DNA of 64,000 nucleotides from an uncultured Bacteroidota bacterium (GTDB lineage Bacteria > Bacteroidota > Bacteroidia > AKYH767-A > JABDAW01): contig CAIMUP010000008.1 of the NCBI GenBank assembly GCA_903844645.1, positions 32,612-96,611 on the forward strand, in the 5' to 3' direction. Under the pieces are notes generated by a model. That model made no database searches and was not told the origin of the DNA. It saw nothing but the letters and a program-made list of their open reading frames with translations. Both the position numbers and the translations under genes were made by a program. Positions 31,923-42,235 of this stretch are shown here, piece by piece. Position 1 is the stretch's first letter, and every line of letters begins with the position of its first letter.

Positions 31923-32798
31923 TTATCTCTTGCTACCTCGTTTCTTAAACAGTTTCATCAATGCCGGCACATAGTTTTCATCTGCCCGAATCATTGTGGA
32001 ATCAACACCGCACTTTGTGAAGGTATCATCAATGTATTCTTGTTTCTTTTCCCACCATTGCTCGTAATTCTCACGAGTCTTCCTGTCGGATGTATCAATC
32101 ATAATCATCTTTCCTGTCTCTGCATCCTGGAAGTGAATCAAGCCTATCTTGGGCAATTCAGCTTCTCGCTTATCATAGATTTGGAGTGCGACTATATCGT
32201 GTTTCTTGTTCGATATTTTTAGCGCATCATGGAAGTTCTCATCAATAAAATCGGATAAGATAAACGCCGTACACCTTTTCTTAATTACATTAGAGAAATA
32301 CCGCAAAACCATCGCAATATTTGTCTTTTTATGCACGGGCTGAAACTCGATTAACTCTCTGATGATGCGTAGTATATGTGACTTCCCTTTCTTGGGTGGA
32401 ATAAACTTCTCTATCTGATCGGAGAAGAAGATAATCCCTACCTTATCATTATTCTGAATCGCCGAAAAGGCAAGCACAGCGCACATCTCCGTTACTTGAT
32501 CTTTCTTAAATTGTTTGAGCGTACCAAACTCTCCCGAAGCACTGACATCAACTAATAACATAAAAGTCAACTCGCGTTCTTCTTCAAAAACTTTGATGTA
32601 TGGATGATTGAATCGCGCCGTAACATTCCAGTCTATAGCACGAATATCATCGCCAGGAATATATTCACGCACCTCGCTGAATGCCATCCCGCGACCTTTG
32701 AAAGCAGAATGATATTCACCAGAGAAGATCTGCTTGGAAAGTCCGCGCGTCTTTATTTCAATGGCTCTGACTTTCTTTAAGAGTTCAGTCGTTTCCAT
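31923..32798 (-). CDS. DUF58-domain protein
   Basis: FSEVREYIPGDDIRAIDWNVTARFNHPYIKVFEEERELTFMLLVDVSASG. Confidence 0.93.
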   Translation of the reverse strand: METTELLKKVRAIEIKTRGLSKQIFSGEYHSAFKGRGMAFSEVREYIPGDDIRAIDWNVTARFNHPYIKVFEEERELTFMLLVDVSASGEFGTLKQFKKDQVTEMCAVLAFSAIQNNDKVGIIFFSDQIEKFIPPKKGKSHILRIIRELIEFQPVHKKTNIAMVLRYFSNVIKKRCTAFILSDFIDENFHDALKISNKKHDIVALQIYDKREAELPKIGLIHFQDAETGKMIMIDTSDRKTRENYEQWWEKKQEYIDDTFTKCGVDSTMIRADENYVPALMKLFKKRGSKR

Positions 32799-32843
32799 TT
32801 CGGTTATTTAATTTTATGAAAAGATAAACTATCGTGTCCTCGA

Positions 32844-33830
32844 TTAAGGAACTTCGATAGCGTTTAATATCTCATTAATGATTTCTTCTGAAGTGATATT
32901 CTCGGCTTCGGCTTCATAAGTCAAGCCGATACGATGACGCAATACATCATGACAAATCGCACGAACATCTTCCGGAATAACATAGCCTCTTCGTTTCACA
33001 AATGCATACGCTTTCGCCGCCAATGCAAGGTTTATCGTAGCACGTGGAGAGCCACCGAAGCTAATCAATTGTGTTAATTTATTCAGTTTATATTCCTTCG
33101 GAAAACGTGTCGCGAAGACAATATCAATAATATACTTTTCGATCTTCTCATCCATATAAACTTCGCGAACCACTCCACGAGCTTTGAGGATTGCTTCGGG
33201 TCGCACCACAGGATTAATGGTTGGATAAGTATTCGCGATATTCTGACGCATAATCATTCGTTCGTCTTCTTGATTTGGATAGCCAATTACAACCTTTAGC
33301 ATGAACCTATCAACCTGCGCTTCAGGCAGAGGATAAGTACCTTCCTGTTCAATCGGATTCTGTGTTGCGAGAACCAAGAAAGGTTCTGGCAAAGAAAACG
33401 TTTCATCGCCAATGGTTACCTGACGTTCCTGCATTGCCTCAAGCAACGCACTTTGCACTTTTGCCGGAGCACGATTGATTTCATCTGCCAAAATCAGATT
33501 AGAAAACAAAGGTCCTTTACGCACAGTAAATTCCTCTTTTCTTTGATTATAAATCATCGTTCCAACCAAATCTGCGGGAAGCAAATCGGGAGTAAACTGA
33601 ATGCGGCTAAACTTCGCATGAATAGCCGATGAAAGACTCTTAATAGCCAGTGTTTTCGCCAAGCCGGGAATACCTTCGAGGAGAATGTGACCATTAGAAA
33701 GGAGTCCGATAATTAATCTTTCGGTCATGTATTTCTGACCGATAATAACTTTGCTCATCTCCATCTGGAGGAGATCCACGAATGAACTTTCGCGTTGGAT
33801 TCGTTCGTTTAATTCTTGAATATCTGTCAT
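32844..33830 (-). CDS. moxR: MoxR-family AAA+ ATPase
   Basis: GHILLEGIPGLAKTLAIKSLSSAI...LILADEINRAPAKVQSALLEAMQERQVTIGDE. Confidence 0.95.
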   Translation of the reverse strand: MTDIQELNERIQRESSFVDLLQMEMSKVIIGQKYMTERLIIGLLSNGHILLEGIPGLAKTLAIKSLSSAIHAKFSRIQFTPDLLPADLVGTMIYNQRKEEFTVRKGPLFSNLILADEINRAPAKVQSALLEAMQERQVTIGDETFSLPEPFLVLATQNPIEQEGTYPLPEAQVDRFMLKVVIGYPNQEDERMIMRQNIANTYPTINPVVRPEAILKARGVVREVYMDEKIEKYIIDIVFATRFPKEYKLNKLTQLISFGGSPRATINLALAAKAYAFVKRRGYVIPEDVRAICHDVLRHRIGLTYEAEAENITSEEIINEILNAIEVP

Positions 33831-33943
33831 AACTATTTATTGTTTTTCGGGGTGCAAATTTATTAAATGAAAAGTGAAAAAAAAATGAAGGCATAAGGGT
33901 TTGAGGTTTAAAGTTTAAAGTTGGCGCGCAAGCTCAAACCATA

Positions 33944-34942
33944 TTACGCATCATGAAAATCCAATTCCCAGGGACTTCCATCGGTTAAATTATCTATTAT
34001 TAATTTGATAAAATGATTATCTATGGCATCAATATCTTGCGGAGTTGTGTTGCCATGCTTGCCGGGATCCACCCATTTAATTTTCGTCAATGGTCCTGGA
34101 ACGCCCTCCAGAGTAGCGGTTGCAAAAACTCCTACCCGGGCTACCGTCCCTTTATTCCACAAGCCAATCCTGTTAAATTTATCCAGTAAAATCTGTTTAC
34201 CAAGGCTGCAAGAATTCTTCAAAGTTTCGCCATCAACTTTAAGATGTGCTATCTCGCGAAGGCGATACAATAATGGATAATTAAAAAATGCCACAGCCTC
34301 GATTTCGCTAAGCCGGTTATTATAAGCAACGATTCCATGACCGGCAACCAAGGCTCCAATCAAGGAAGTTTTGCCATTAATAATCACATTAATATCGTCA
34401 TCAACATTACCAAAAGTTTCTTGCTGCTCTTCGCGATGCAGATTAAATTTTATAACCTGATTGGCAAACCACAAGACGATTTCATCATCGAAACTTGCTG
34501 AATGACGGTCCATCGCATTGCTGAAAAAAGTCATTAATACCAAGGCATTTTCCTTGGCGATGTTATTATATTCTGATAAATCATTAGGAAAGAATTCAGG
34601 TACAATATCAGGCGAATTACGGGAGACATACAGGATTAAATGATAGACTTCGTGAACCTTATCGGAGAAATCTACGATGTCTTTATCGGTCAAAATAGTA
34701 TCACCATATTGCAAAGAAAGATCGGTCACTTTTCCTTCAATCGCAGTGGCAAAAGCTAAGATTGCGGCATCCAGCAGCACGAGATATTCGGTATAAATTC
34801 CTGTAGTATTTTTGTTATTCACAAACGCCCTGTGTGCCCTCGCATGGTTCAGCAATCGTAGGCGCGAGATGATATTGCTCCAATAGAATCGGTATAGATC
34901 CTGCATCGGATTTCCTTGTCTTATATGGTGATTTCTTGGCAT
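33944..34942 (-). CDS. unassigned protein (orphan D)
   Basis: 332-aa ORF; possible -7 box (CAAAACTA on plus) at ~34961. Confidence 0.78.
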   Translation of the reverse strand: MPRNHHIRQGNPMQDLYRFYWSNIISRLRLLNHARAHRAFVNNKNTTGIYTEYLVLLDAAILAFATAIEGKVTDLSLQYGDTILTDKDIVDFSDKVHEVYHLILYVSRNSPDIVPEFFPNDLSEYNNIAKENALVLMTFFSNAMDRHSASFDDEIVLWFANQVIKFNLHREEQQETFGNVDDDINVIINGKTSLIGALVAGHGIVAYNNRLSEIEAVAFFNYPLLYRLREIAHLKVDGETLKNSCSLGKQILLDKFNRIGLWNKGTVARVGVFATATLEGVPGPLTKIKWVDPGKHGNTTPQDIDAIDNHFIKLIIDNLTDGSPWELDFHDA

Positions 34943-35027
34943 CGTAATTAATTAAGTTGCGCAAAACTACTTTAATATTCGGCATTGGGATTCAAAAATG
35001 ACCTTCCACACAAATAATATCATACTT

Positions 35028-35300
35028 GGGCATGCCCCAACGAGGTAGAATTTCTGTTGGCTGGCACTTGGGCATGCCCCATCAGGGTAAAATAAGTATT
35101 GGCTGGCATTTGGGCGTGCCCAAGTAGGGTAAAATACAAATTGGGAGCTTCTGGGGCGTGCCCAAGTAGGATAAAATAAGTATTGGAAAAGACTGGGGCA
35201 TGCCCAAGTAGGATAAAATAATTGTTGGGAAGCCTTGGGGCGTGCCCATGTATCATAAAATAGTTATTTTAACTTGCTGGGGCATGCCCATGTTGGATAA
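35028..35300. repeat. 42-bp tandem array, 7 units, each with palindrome GGGC[A/G]TGCCC
   Basis: GGGCRTGCCC at 35028, 35070, 35112, 35154, 35196, 35238, 35280. Confidence 0.97.
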
Positions 35301-35413
35301 AATAGTTTTTGAGAGGAGTTTGGGAATTTTGGAGGAGGGTGAAAAGGTATTTTTGGCTTGTTGATACTCCTTATATTATAGTGGTGGTTTTGGAGGGGAA
35401 GGATTCTGACTAA

Positions 35414-35971
35414 TCAATTGTCTCTAATGATTTCAATTCTCCTTACCTTTTTTGTTGTATCAATGACTTTTGAAGGGCTTTCTATATCATTATAAATTCC
35501 AACCTTAGTAGTGTCCGATGAAATGAATACATACATAATATCTTTATCTACAAAAAACTCTTCTTCTGGATAGTCAATACTCTCACTAACCGTCATACTT
35601 GGAAAATGGCGATTAAGTTCTCCCGCAGTCATGGTTGTTTTATATCCTTCCTTTGTATTGAATTTATTGGACAAAGCATTAATGCATTTTATTTTATTAC
35701 TTCCTTCCAAAGTCCAAACATAAAGTAAGTCTTCATGATTTTTTGAAACTTTAATACCCTTTCCTTCGCCATCAACACCATAAAGAAAAACTGGTTCTTG
35801 GGTGAATTAACAATCCTTATAATTGTTTTTAAACTCTTCAATTGACTGACCAAGTTTTGCTTTGCCAATTGAAGTTGAGGTTATTAAATACTCTTTAGAA
35901 TCTTGCTTAGGGTCATTCATACAGGACTGCAAGAGAATTAATAAAAGAAGAATGCACTTGAATGATTTCAT
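35414..35971 (-). pseudogene. small lipoprotein gene interrupted by an in-frame TAA
   Basis: MKSFKCILLLLLILLQSCMNDPK...FKNNYKDC* FTQEPVFLYGVDGEGKGIKV... continues in the same frame; stop codon at 35807-35809. Confidence 0.7.
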
Positions 35972-36085
35972 CCTGCAAATTTATAAATCGCTTTGCAAAA
36001 GGGAAACGTGCCTCATATATCTTTCCTACCTTTAGCATCTAATAAAATAAAAAAAGGAGAGCGATGCTGCTCCCCTTGTAATTCG

Positions 36086-36160
36086 TGATCCCAACAAGAC
36101 TCGAACTTGTAACCGTCAGTTTAGAAAACTGATGCTCTATCCGGTTGAGCTATGGGACCT
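36086..36160 (-). tRNA. tRNA-Arg(TCT)
   Basis: GGTCCCA..TGGGATC acceptor, anticodon loop TTTCTAA, TPsiC GGTTACAAGTTCGAGTCTTG. Confidence 0.93.
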
Positions 36161-36255
36161 CTTTAAATAAGAAATTATGAACGCTAAATTATAAATTGCT
36201 GGTGAAAACTTTACTTCATTCATAATTTATAATTCAACATTCATAATTCAATCAG

Positions 36256-36331
36256 TCGGGGTGGCAGGATTCGAACCTGCGACCTCCTGGTCCCAAACCA
36301 GGCGCGATGAGCCGGGCTACGCTACACCCCG
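36256..36331 (-). tRNA. tRNA-Pro(TGG)
   Basis: CGGGGTG..CACCCCG acceptor, anticodon loop TTTGGGA, GGTTCGAATCC. Confidence 0.95.
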
Positions 36332-36394
36332 ATTTTATTATTTTCTATTTAACTTTTAAAGAACTTTCAACATTTCAACCTCCACTTTGCCTTG

Positions 36395-36481
36395 CGGAGA
36401 GGGAGGGATTCGAACCCTCGGTACCGTTACCAGTACGACAGTTTAGCAAACTGTTCCTTTCGGCCTCTCAGGCACCTCTCC
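36395..36481 (-). tRNA. tRNA-Ser(GCT)
   Basis: GGAGAGG..CCTCTCC acceptor, loop TTGCTAA, long variable arm, GGTTCGAATCC. Confidence 0.93.
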
Positions 36482-36592
36482 TCTTTTGAGGGGCGCAAAA
36501 TTAGTAAAATAAAATGTAATAAAAAATTTATGTGCAAATAAATCCACTTATTTCTCAAAAACCTTGAAACATTTGTCAGGAAAAATTTACTT

Positions 36593-38491
36593 TTGTCGCT
36601 CTTAATAATTAATAATATGCTTATGAAATCTCTCCTGTCATTTGGAAATAGGAACTCGAATGTTCTGTTCCTCTCGTTCGTCTTACTGTGTATTTGCTTG
36701 TATAGTTGCAATGGAAAGCACAATACCAAAGGTGATTCTCCGGATAACATAACTGTTTCGGATTCGATGAAGTTTATCAGAAAGGCAGATGCCAAGGAGT
36801 TTCTTCCATCTTGGTCAAAAAAGAATGTGATAATTTATCAGATTCCTTCTGAACCTAATAGTTTGCATCCTACAAATGGTACTGCGGCATTGAGAACAGA
36901 GATAAATCTTTGGTCGCAGGGCTTCATTATGCAAGAAGATTTGCAGCATCTGGATGTAATGCCCGGTGTGGTGAAGTCAATGCCCGAAGTGTCTTCTGAT
37001 AAATTGAATTATACCTTTGAGTTGCGCGACGAGCCTAAGTGGGATGACGGAAAGCAGCTATCTGTCGAAGATATTATCTTCACTTTCAAAGCCAATAAAT
37101 GCCCGTTGATGGAAAATCCTGATACAAGGGAATCATTGATGAATATTAAAGACATCATTAAGGATAAAAACAACAACCGAAAGTTCACTATGGTGATGAA
37201 AAAAATCTTCAATCAAAACAAATCTATGACGGTTGATATTCCTTTGATGGAGCGGACTTTCGTGGATGGCAAAGATATTTTATCCAAGTATTCATTTGTA
37301 CAATTTGATGATGAAAAATTCAAGGCTGATAAGGAAAAGGAATTGAACGATTGGGCTAATGATTTCAATAGTGCTAAGTTTGGTCGCGACCCTAAGTATT
37401 TTAATGGGCTTGGTATGTATAAAATTACTAAGTGGGATGAAGGGCAGGCAATCACTTTGGAGAAGAAACAGAATCATTGGACGAAAGGTAGCAAAAACAT
37501 ATTCGAGGCGGCGTATGCTGATAAAATTATCCTGAAAATAAACCGCGACCCCAATTCCTTATTGTTGGAATTCAAGTCGCAGGACATAGATGCCTCCACC
37601 AGTATTTCTACGAAGGTTTTGTTGGAGTTGCAGAAGGATTCTTCGTTCAATGCGAACTACAATTCTCAAATCGTGAGCACCTTTAATTATGCTTTTATTG
37701 ATATTAATATGAAGCCGGATGCAAAGCATCAGAAATTGTTTACCGACAAGAGGGTGCGTCGCGCAATGGCTCTGTTAACGCCTGTTGACGAGATGAATAA
37801 AATATTAAACTACAATGTAAACAAAAGAATCGCCGGTCCGGTGTCGCCCATGAAGAAGGAATATAATACTGATCTTAAACTACTTCCTTTTGATGTAGAA
37901 CAGGCTAAGAAATTATTGGATGAAGCGGGATGGAAAGATACCGATGGCGACAACATCAGAGATAAAATTATTGATGGAAAGAAGGTACAATTCAGCTTCG
38001 AGATGAGCTTTCCGAATGTCGCGGTAGAATATAATAACGCCATTCAACTCATTGCCGATGCCATGTACAAAGCTGGCGTAAAATGCAACCCAAACCCTGT
38101 CGAGCCTAACATATATCACCAAAATTTGGTGAAGCATAACTTCGATATGATCATGTCGAGCTGGCAACTGAACTACGCTCCCGAAGATTATTCCCAAATT
38201 TGGCATACCAAGGCATGGTCAGAGAATGGCGGCAACTATGGCGGCTTCGGAACGCCCCAAACGGATGCTTTGATAGACTCAATAAAATATTCCATTGACC
38301 CTGAAAAATACATTCCTATGGTGCGTCGGTTCCAGACAATAGTATATGACGAGCAGCCCTACATTTTTACCTTCGCCTCCATGAAAAGAATCATTGTCCA
38401 CAAGCGTTTTGGCAACTGCGAAATGTACTTCGACCGCCCGGAGGTGTTATTAAACAATCTCAAGTTATTACAGAGCGGGAATTCCAAGTAA
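36593..38491 (+). CDS. ABC-transporter extracellular solute-binding lipoprotein, family 5 (peptide-binding)
   Basis: lipobox LYSCNG; RDEPKWDDGKQLSVEDIIFTFK; SBP_bac_5-like; true start may be 36623. Confidence 0.88.
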   Translation: MSLLIINNMLMKSLLSFGNRNSNVLFLSFVLLCICLYSCNGKHNTKGDSPDNITVSDSMKFIRKADAKEFLPSWSKKNVIIYQIPSEPNSLHPTNGTAALRTEINLWSQGFIMQEDLQHLDVMPGVVKSMPEVSSDKLNYTFELRDEPKWDDGKQLSVEDIIFTFKANKCPLMENPDTRESLMNIKDIIKDKNNNRKFTMVMKKIFNQNKSMTVDIPLMERTFVDGKDILSKYSFVQFDDEKFKADKEKELNDWANDFNSAKFGRDPKYFNGLGMYKITKWDEGQAITLEKKQNHWTKGSKNIFEAAYADKIILKINRDPNSLLLEFKSQDIDASTSISTKVLLELQKDSSFNANYNSQIVSTFNYAFIDINMKPDAKHQKLFTDKRVRRAMALLTPVDEMNKILNYNVNKRIAGPVSPMKKEYNTDLKLLPFDVEQAKKLLDEAGWKDTDGDNIRDKIIDGKKVQFSFEMSFPNVAVEYNNAIQLIADAMYKAGVKCNPNPVEPNIYHQNLVKHNFDMIMSSWQLNYAPEDYSQIWHTKAWSENGGNYGGFGTPQTDALIDSIKYSIDPEKYIPMVRRFQTIVYDEQPYIFTFASMKRIIVHKRFGNCEMYFDRPEVLLNNLKLLQSGNSK

Positions 38492-38759
38492 AATCCCTGA
38501 TAAACAACATCAAGCAATTCCCGAAAAAGGATGTTTGAAACCAATGGTTTCATAGTGCCCTTATTTTTCAATATTACTGGGGGAATAAAGTCCATTATAG
38601 TCATCATTGATATCATAAAAGTTGCCAAGCGGATGGCGATTGCGATAATTATTTCCTCTCTAAGCAGCAGCGAAATAGAAATAAGGAGAGGAGAGTATGG
38701 AATAATAAGGATTGCATAGTGAATAATAGCTTTATTAATGGTGTTTGGAATCATTACAT

Positions 38760-39115
38760 ACAGGATAATAGTCGTCGCTATCATAATAACCCGTCATCAT
38801 ATATGAAAACGTGTCATCGTGATAACAATTATTACTTTCGTGATAACGATAACCACTTTTGTTATCATGAAAACTACTTTTATGATAGCGATGGTAACAA
38901 TTACACGTTTTCATATATGACGACGAGTTATTATGATAGCGAAAGTAGTTTTTACTATAGTGAAAGTAGTTTTTACTATAACGAAAGTAGTTTTTACTAT
39001 AGCGAAAGTAGTTTTTACTATAGTGAAGGTAGTATTTATGATAGTGAAGGTAGTATTTATGATAGTGAACGTGGTGTTCACGATAGCGATTATGATATTC
39101 ACGATAGTGAGGACC
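38760..39115. repeat. 21-bp array with internal long inverted repeat
   Basis: GAAAGTAG-type unit starts at 38941, 38962, 38983, 39004, 39025, 39046, 39067, 39088; inverted repeat AACCCGTCATCATATATGAAAACGTGT / ACACGTTTTCATATATGACGACGAGTT. Confidence 0.93.
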
Positions 39116-39276
39116 CAATTTAGAAACCCATTTTGGCTTTGAGTAATTAAAATTCAAGGGCAAAATATCATGCCCAAATAAAATTAAATACCAGCCCCCT
39201 TTTCTATTAATATTTTTATCTGCATCTTTGCAGGCTCAATGAAAAGTAATATCCATCTAACAACGATTTTTATAAG

Positions 39277-41271
39277 ATGAGAAAAAAATTATACAGTATA
39301 TTATTACTAACAATTACCTTGTTGATGTATGCCCCTCTTTCGGCTCAAGATAGCAATGCAAAATGTGGAAAATCAGAAAATAAAAAGGCTGCGAAGCTTC
39401 TCGAAGATGCCAAACATCAAGCCCGAAGCGGCGTAGGGTATCCTGTTCTGAAAGCCACAGTAGATAAGGCTTTGGCAGAGGATGCCGATTATATTTTATG
39501 TTATCTTTTTCTGGGCGATATAGCTTATGAAAAACATAAATGGAAAGATATGAATGAGAATTATACCAAAGTCGTTACCGAATGTCCTGATCTCGATGCC
39601 CGTGCATGGTATTACTTAGGGAAATATAATTATGATAACAATCGCTTTGAAGAAGCCACCAAATATTTGAAAGGTTTTTTGAAGTTTGAGAAGAAGCAAA
39701 ACGCCCCAGATACTGCCCTCGACAAACTTTTTACTGATGCCGAAAGTATTGTTAATTCATCTGACTTCTTTGCTACTGCCAAGAAGAATCCCGTACCCTT
39801 CGACCCACATCCCATGCCTAATATCAGCACCAATGAAGATGAATATTTGCCGCTCCTATCTCCCGACAACGATTATTTATATTTCATTCAGAAATCAATC
39901 AAACAAAGGATGGGAGATTTGATACCGACTACCATAGAAGAGTTCACGGTGAGCAAAAAAAAGGATGGCGAATTCACAAAAGGAGAGCCCATGCCGCGTC
40001 CTTTCAATACGTTCGATAACCAAGGTGCTGCAACCATTTCGATAGATAATAAACACATGATTCTTACGATCTGCAAACAAGAAAAACATAAGATAAGCGG
40101 CGTGATACAGACTATTATGAACTGTGATTTATATTATTCTGATTATGAAAATGGTAAATGGTCGGAGATAAAGAATCTCGGAAGCAACGTGAATGACAGT
40201 ATCCAGTGGGATTCACAGCCTTCCCTCTCGCCTGATGGCAACACGTTATACTTCTCAAGTGCAAGGAATGAGGCTACCGGTTTAGACATTTATAAATCCG
40301 TAAAAGATGCCTCCGGAAGATGGGGAAAGCCCGTGCCTTTAGGTCCTAATATCAACACCCGAGGCAATGAAAAGTCGCCCTTCATTCATCCCGATGGCAA
40401 GACATTATATTTCTCCTCCGACACACGGCAAGGCATGGGCGGCTTCGATATTTTCTTCAGCAAAATGGATGAAAAAGGCAACTGGGGTCCCGCAAAAAAC
40501 ATCGGTTATCCTATCAATTCTTCAGAAGACGATCTCGGCTTCTTCGTCAGCACTGATGGGAAAACCGGATACTTTGCCTCCAACAAATTAAAAGGAAAAG
40601 GAGGCTACGATATTTACTATTTTCCGCTTTATGAAGGTGCACAGCCCGATAAAGTTTTATTTCTGAAAGGAGATTTAAAAGACGAAGGAACCGATGCTGC
40701 AGTAAGTGCCAAAATAGAATTAAAAAATGTCAAGACCAATGAAGTAACCGAAGTAAAAGTAGATACCATTACCGGTAAATATGCTGGAGTCGTTCGGCGC
40801 GACAACGATTATATTATGACCGTTAAGAAAAAAGATTTCGGCTTCACCTCCACCTTCATCGCCAAGACAGATACCACTTTCGACCACCCTAAGACCGTGG
40901 ATTTAAGCATCAAGAAAATCGAAGTAGGCACACAATTCAAATTAAACGATATTTATTATGCCACCAATTCTGCCGAATTGACCGAGAATTCCAAACTCGT
41001 GATAGACGAATTTGTTGAATACCTCAAAGAAAATCCAGACCTCAAAATAGAAGTCCGAGGACACACCGACAACCGCGGTGGCGATGCCCAAAACCTTGCA
41101 TTATCAACCGACAGAGCCTTCACCGTCCGCCAATATATCAATGAAAAAGGCATCGTAGGAAGCAGACTTTCGCACCGCGGATTAGGCTCCACCATGCCCC
41201 TCGTCTCCAATGATTTCGAAGACGGAAGAGCAAAGAATCGCCGAACCGAATTCGTCATTATTTCCAAGTAA
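39277..41271 (+). CDS. OmpA-family protein with TPR and PD40 (WD40-like) repeats
   Basis: PSLSPDGNTLYFSSARNEATGLDIYKS; C-terminal OmpA EVRGHTDNRGGDAQNLALSTDRA. Confidence 0.93.
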   Translation: MRKKLYSILLLTITLLMYAPLSAQDSNAKCGKSENKKAAKLLEDAKHQARSGVGYPVLKATVDKALAEDADYILCYLFLGDIAYEKHKWKDMNENYTKVVTECPDLDARAWYYLGKYNYDNNRFEEATKYLKGFLKFEKKQNAPDTALDKLFTDAESIVNSSDFFATAKKNPVPFDPHPMPNISTNEDEYLPLLSPDNDYLYFIQKSIKQRMGDLIPTTIEEFTVSKKKDGEFTKGEPMPRPFNTFDNQGAATISIDNKHMILTICKQEKHKISGVIQTIMNCDLYYSDYENGKWSEIKNLGSNVNDSIQWDSQPSLSPDGNTLYFSSARNEATGLDIYKSVKDASGRWGKPVPLGPNINTRGNEKSPFIHPDGKTLYFSSDTRQGMGGFDIFFSKMDEKGNWGPAKNIGYPINSSEDDLGFFVSTDGKTGYFASNKLKGKGGYDIYYFPLYEGAQPDKVLFLKGDLKDEGTDAAVSAKIELKNVKTNEVTEVKVDTITGKYAGVVRRDNDYIMTVKKKDFGFTSTFIAKTDTTFDHPKTVDLSIKKIEVGTQFKLNDIYYATNSAELTENSKLVIDEFVEYLKENPDLKIEVRGHTDNRGGDAQNLALSTDRAFTVRQYINEKGIVGSRLSHRGLGSTMPLVSNDFEDGRAKNRRTEFVIISK

Positions 41272-41530
41272 ATCCCTCCAAAAAAACCTTAATAAACCAT
41301 CGGAATAAAACTACACAACGAGATTTCAGTAAGCCACCCCCATCAATCAATAATAGAATAAAATTATAATTAAACCCCTTTCATCCCAACCCCCATTTTC
41401 CTAAAATCCCCGTTCAGACCGCCAGAAAAATAGCAACACAACCCTGCGTAACTTCCCAAAGATCCTGCGTAACCCTCGTAGGTCGAGATTTACAATCCCA
41501 ACCCCATTTTTCACTATTCACGAAGGAAAC

Positions 41531-42220
41531 CTACCTTTCGTTCTTGATATAACTATTCAACTCCTCAATGCTGCTGCTATAAGTGAAGGCATCATTGACA
41601 AGGTAGTAATTATTTTTGTCAATGGCGTAACGATAGGCATGTTTCGCTAAATCCAATTTGCCAGACTCAAAGGAAAGTAAATCCATCAACTCGATAATCT
41701 GATGGGTAGAGGTTCCATTGGCTTCGATGGCTTGCTTTGCTATGGCTAATTTGGTATCGTCAAAAGGCTTTGAATTAATGGAATGTTTCAACTCGCGGAA
41801 TTGCTCTTCGCTCATGCAAGGCGGCAACGGAATTTCATCCCAGTTATGGCGTTCGCGATGATGCACCATAAACAATGGAACGGTGGAAACCACTTCATAT
41901 CTGTTGCGCTCATCAATCAACGCAGTGATGTTTGCATTCTCCGGAATCTCCACCATTGCGGAGAAAATAATTTCAAATTTCTCTTTCCAAATTCCTTCAT
42001 AATTCCGGTATTTTTCCACCTTGAAAACTTGCATACTATGGCTGCCCGGAACAATATCCAATATCCTGAAATTATTGCTCGGCTTGCCATAGATGTAGGC
42101 ATCGAAGATCATCGTGAACTCGCGGTTGTCGAACATGCTCATGTTCAATTCCGACTTCATTTGTTGAGCAGATACCTGAATACTCAACCCGATTAAAATT
42201 GCTAAGATTATTCGTTTCAT
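41531..42220 (-). CDS. DUF4476-like protein
   Basis: signal peptide; DDTKLAIAKQAIEANGTSTHQIIELMDLLSFESGKLDLAKHAYRYAID. Confidence 0.75.
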   Translation of the reverse strand: MKRIILAILIGLSIQVSAQQMKSELNMSMFDNREFTMIFDAYIYGKPSNNFRILDIVPGSHSMQVFKVEKYRNYEGIWKEKFEIIFSAMVEIPENANITALIDERNRYEVVSTVPLFMVHHRERHNWDEIPLPPCMSEEQFRELKHSINSKPFDDTKLAIAKQAIEANGTSTHQIIELMDLLSFESGKLDLAKHAYRYAIDKNNYYLVNDAFTYSSSIEELNSYIKNER

Positions 42221-42235
42221 AATACCTATTTTGAT

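Noticed and set aside
38719-39163. ORFs through the 38.9-kb array (YYSESSF, FTIVKVV)
   Set aside because: Multiple frames open on both strands because of the 21-bp period; no promoter or start context favours one.
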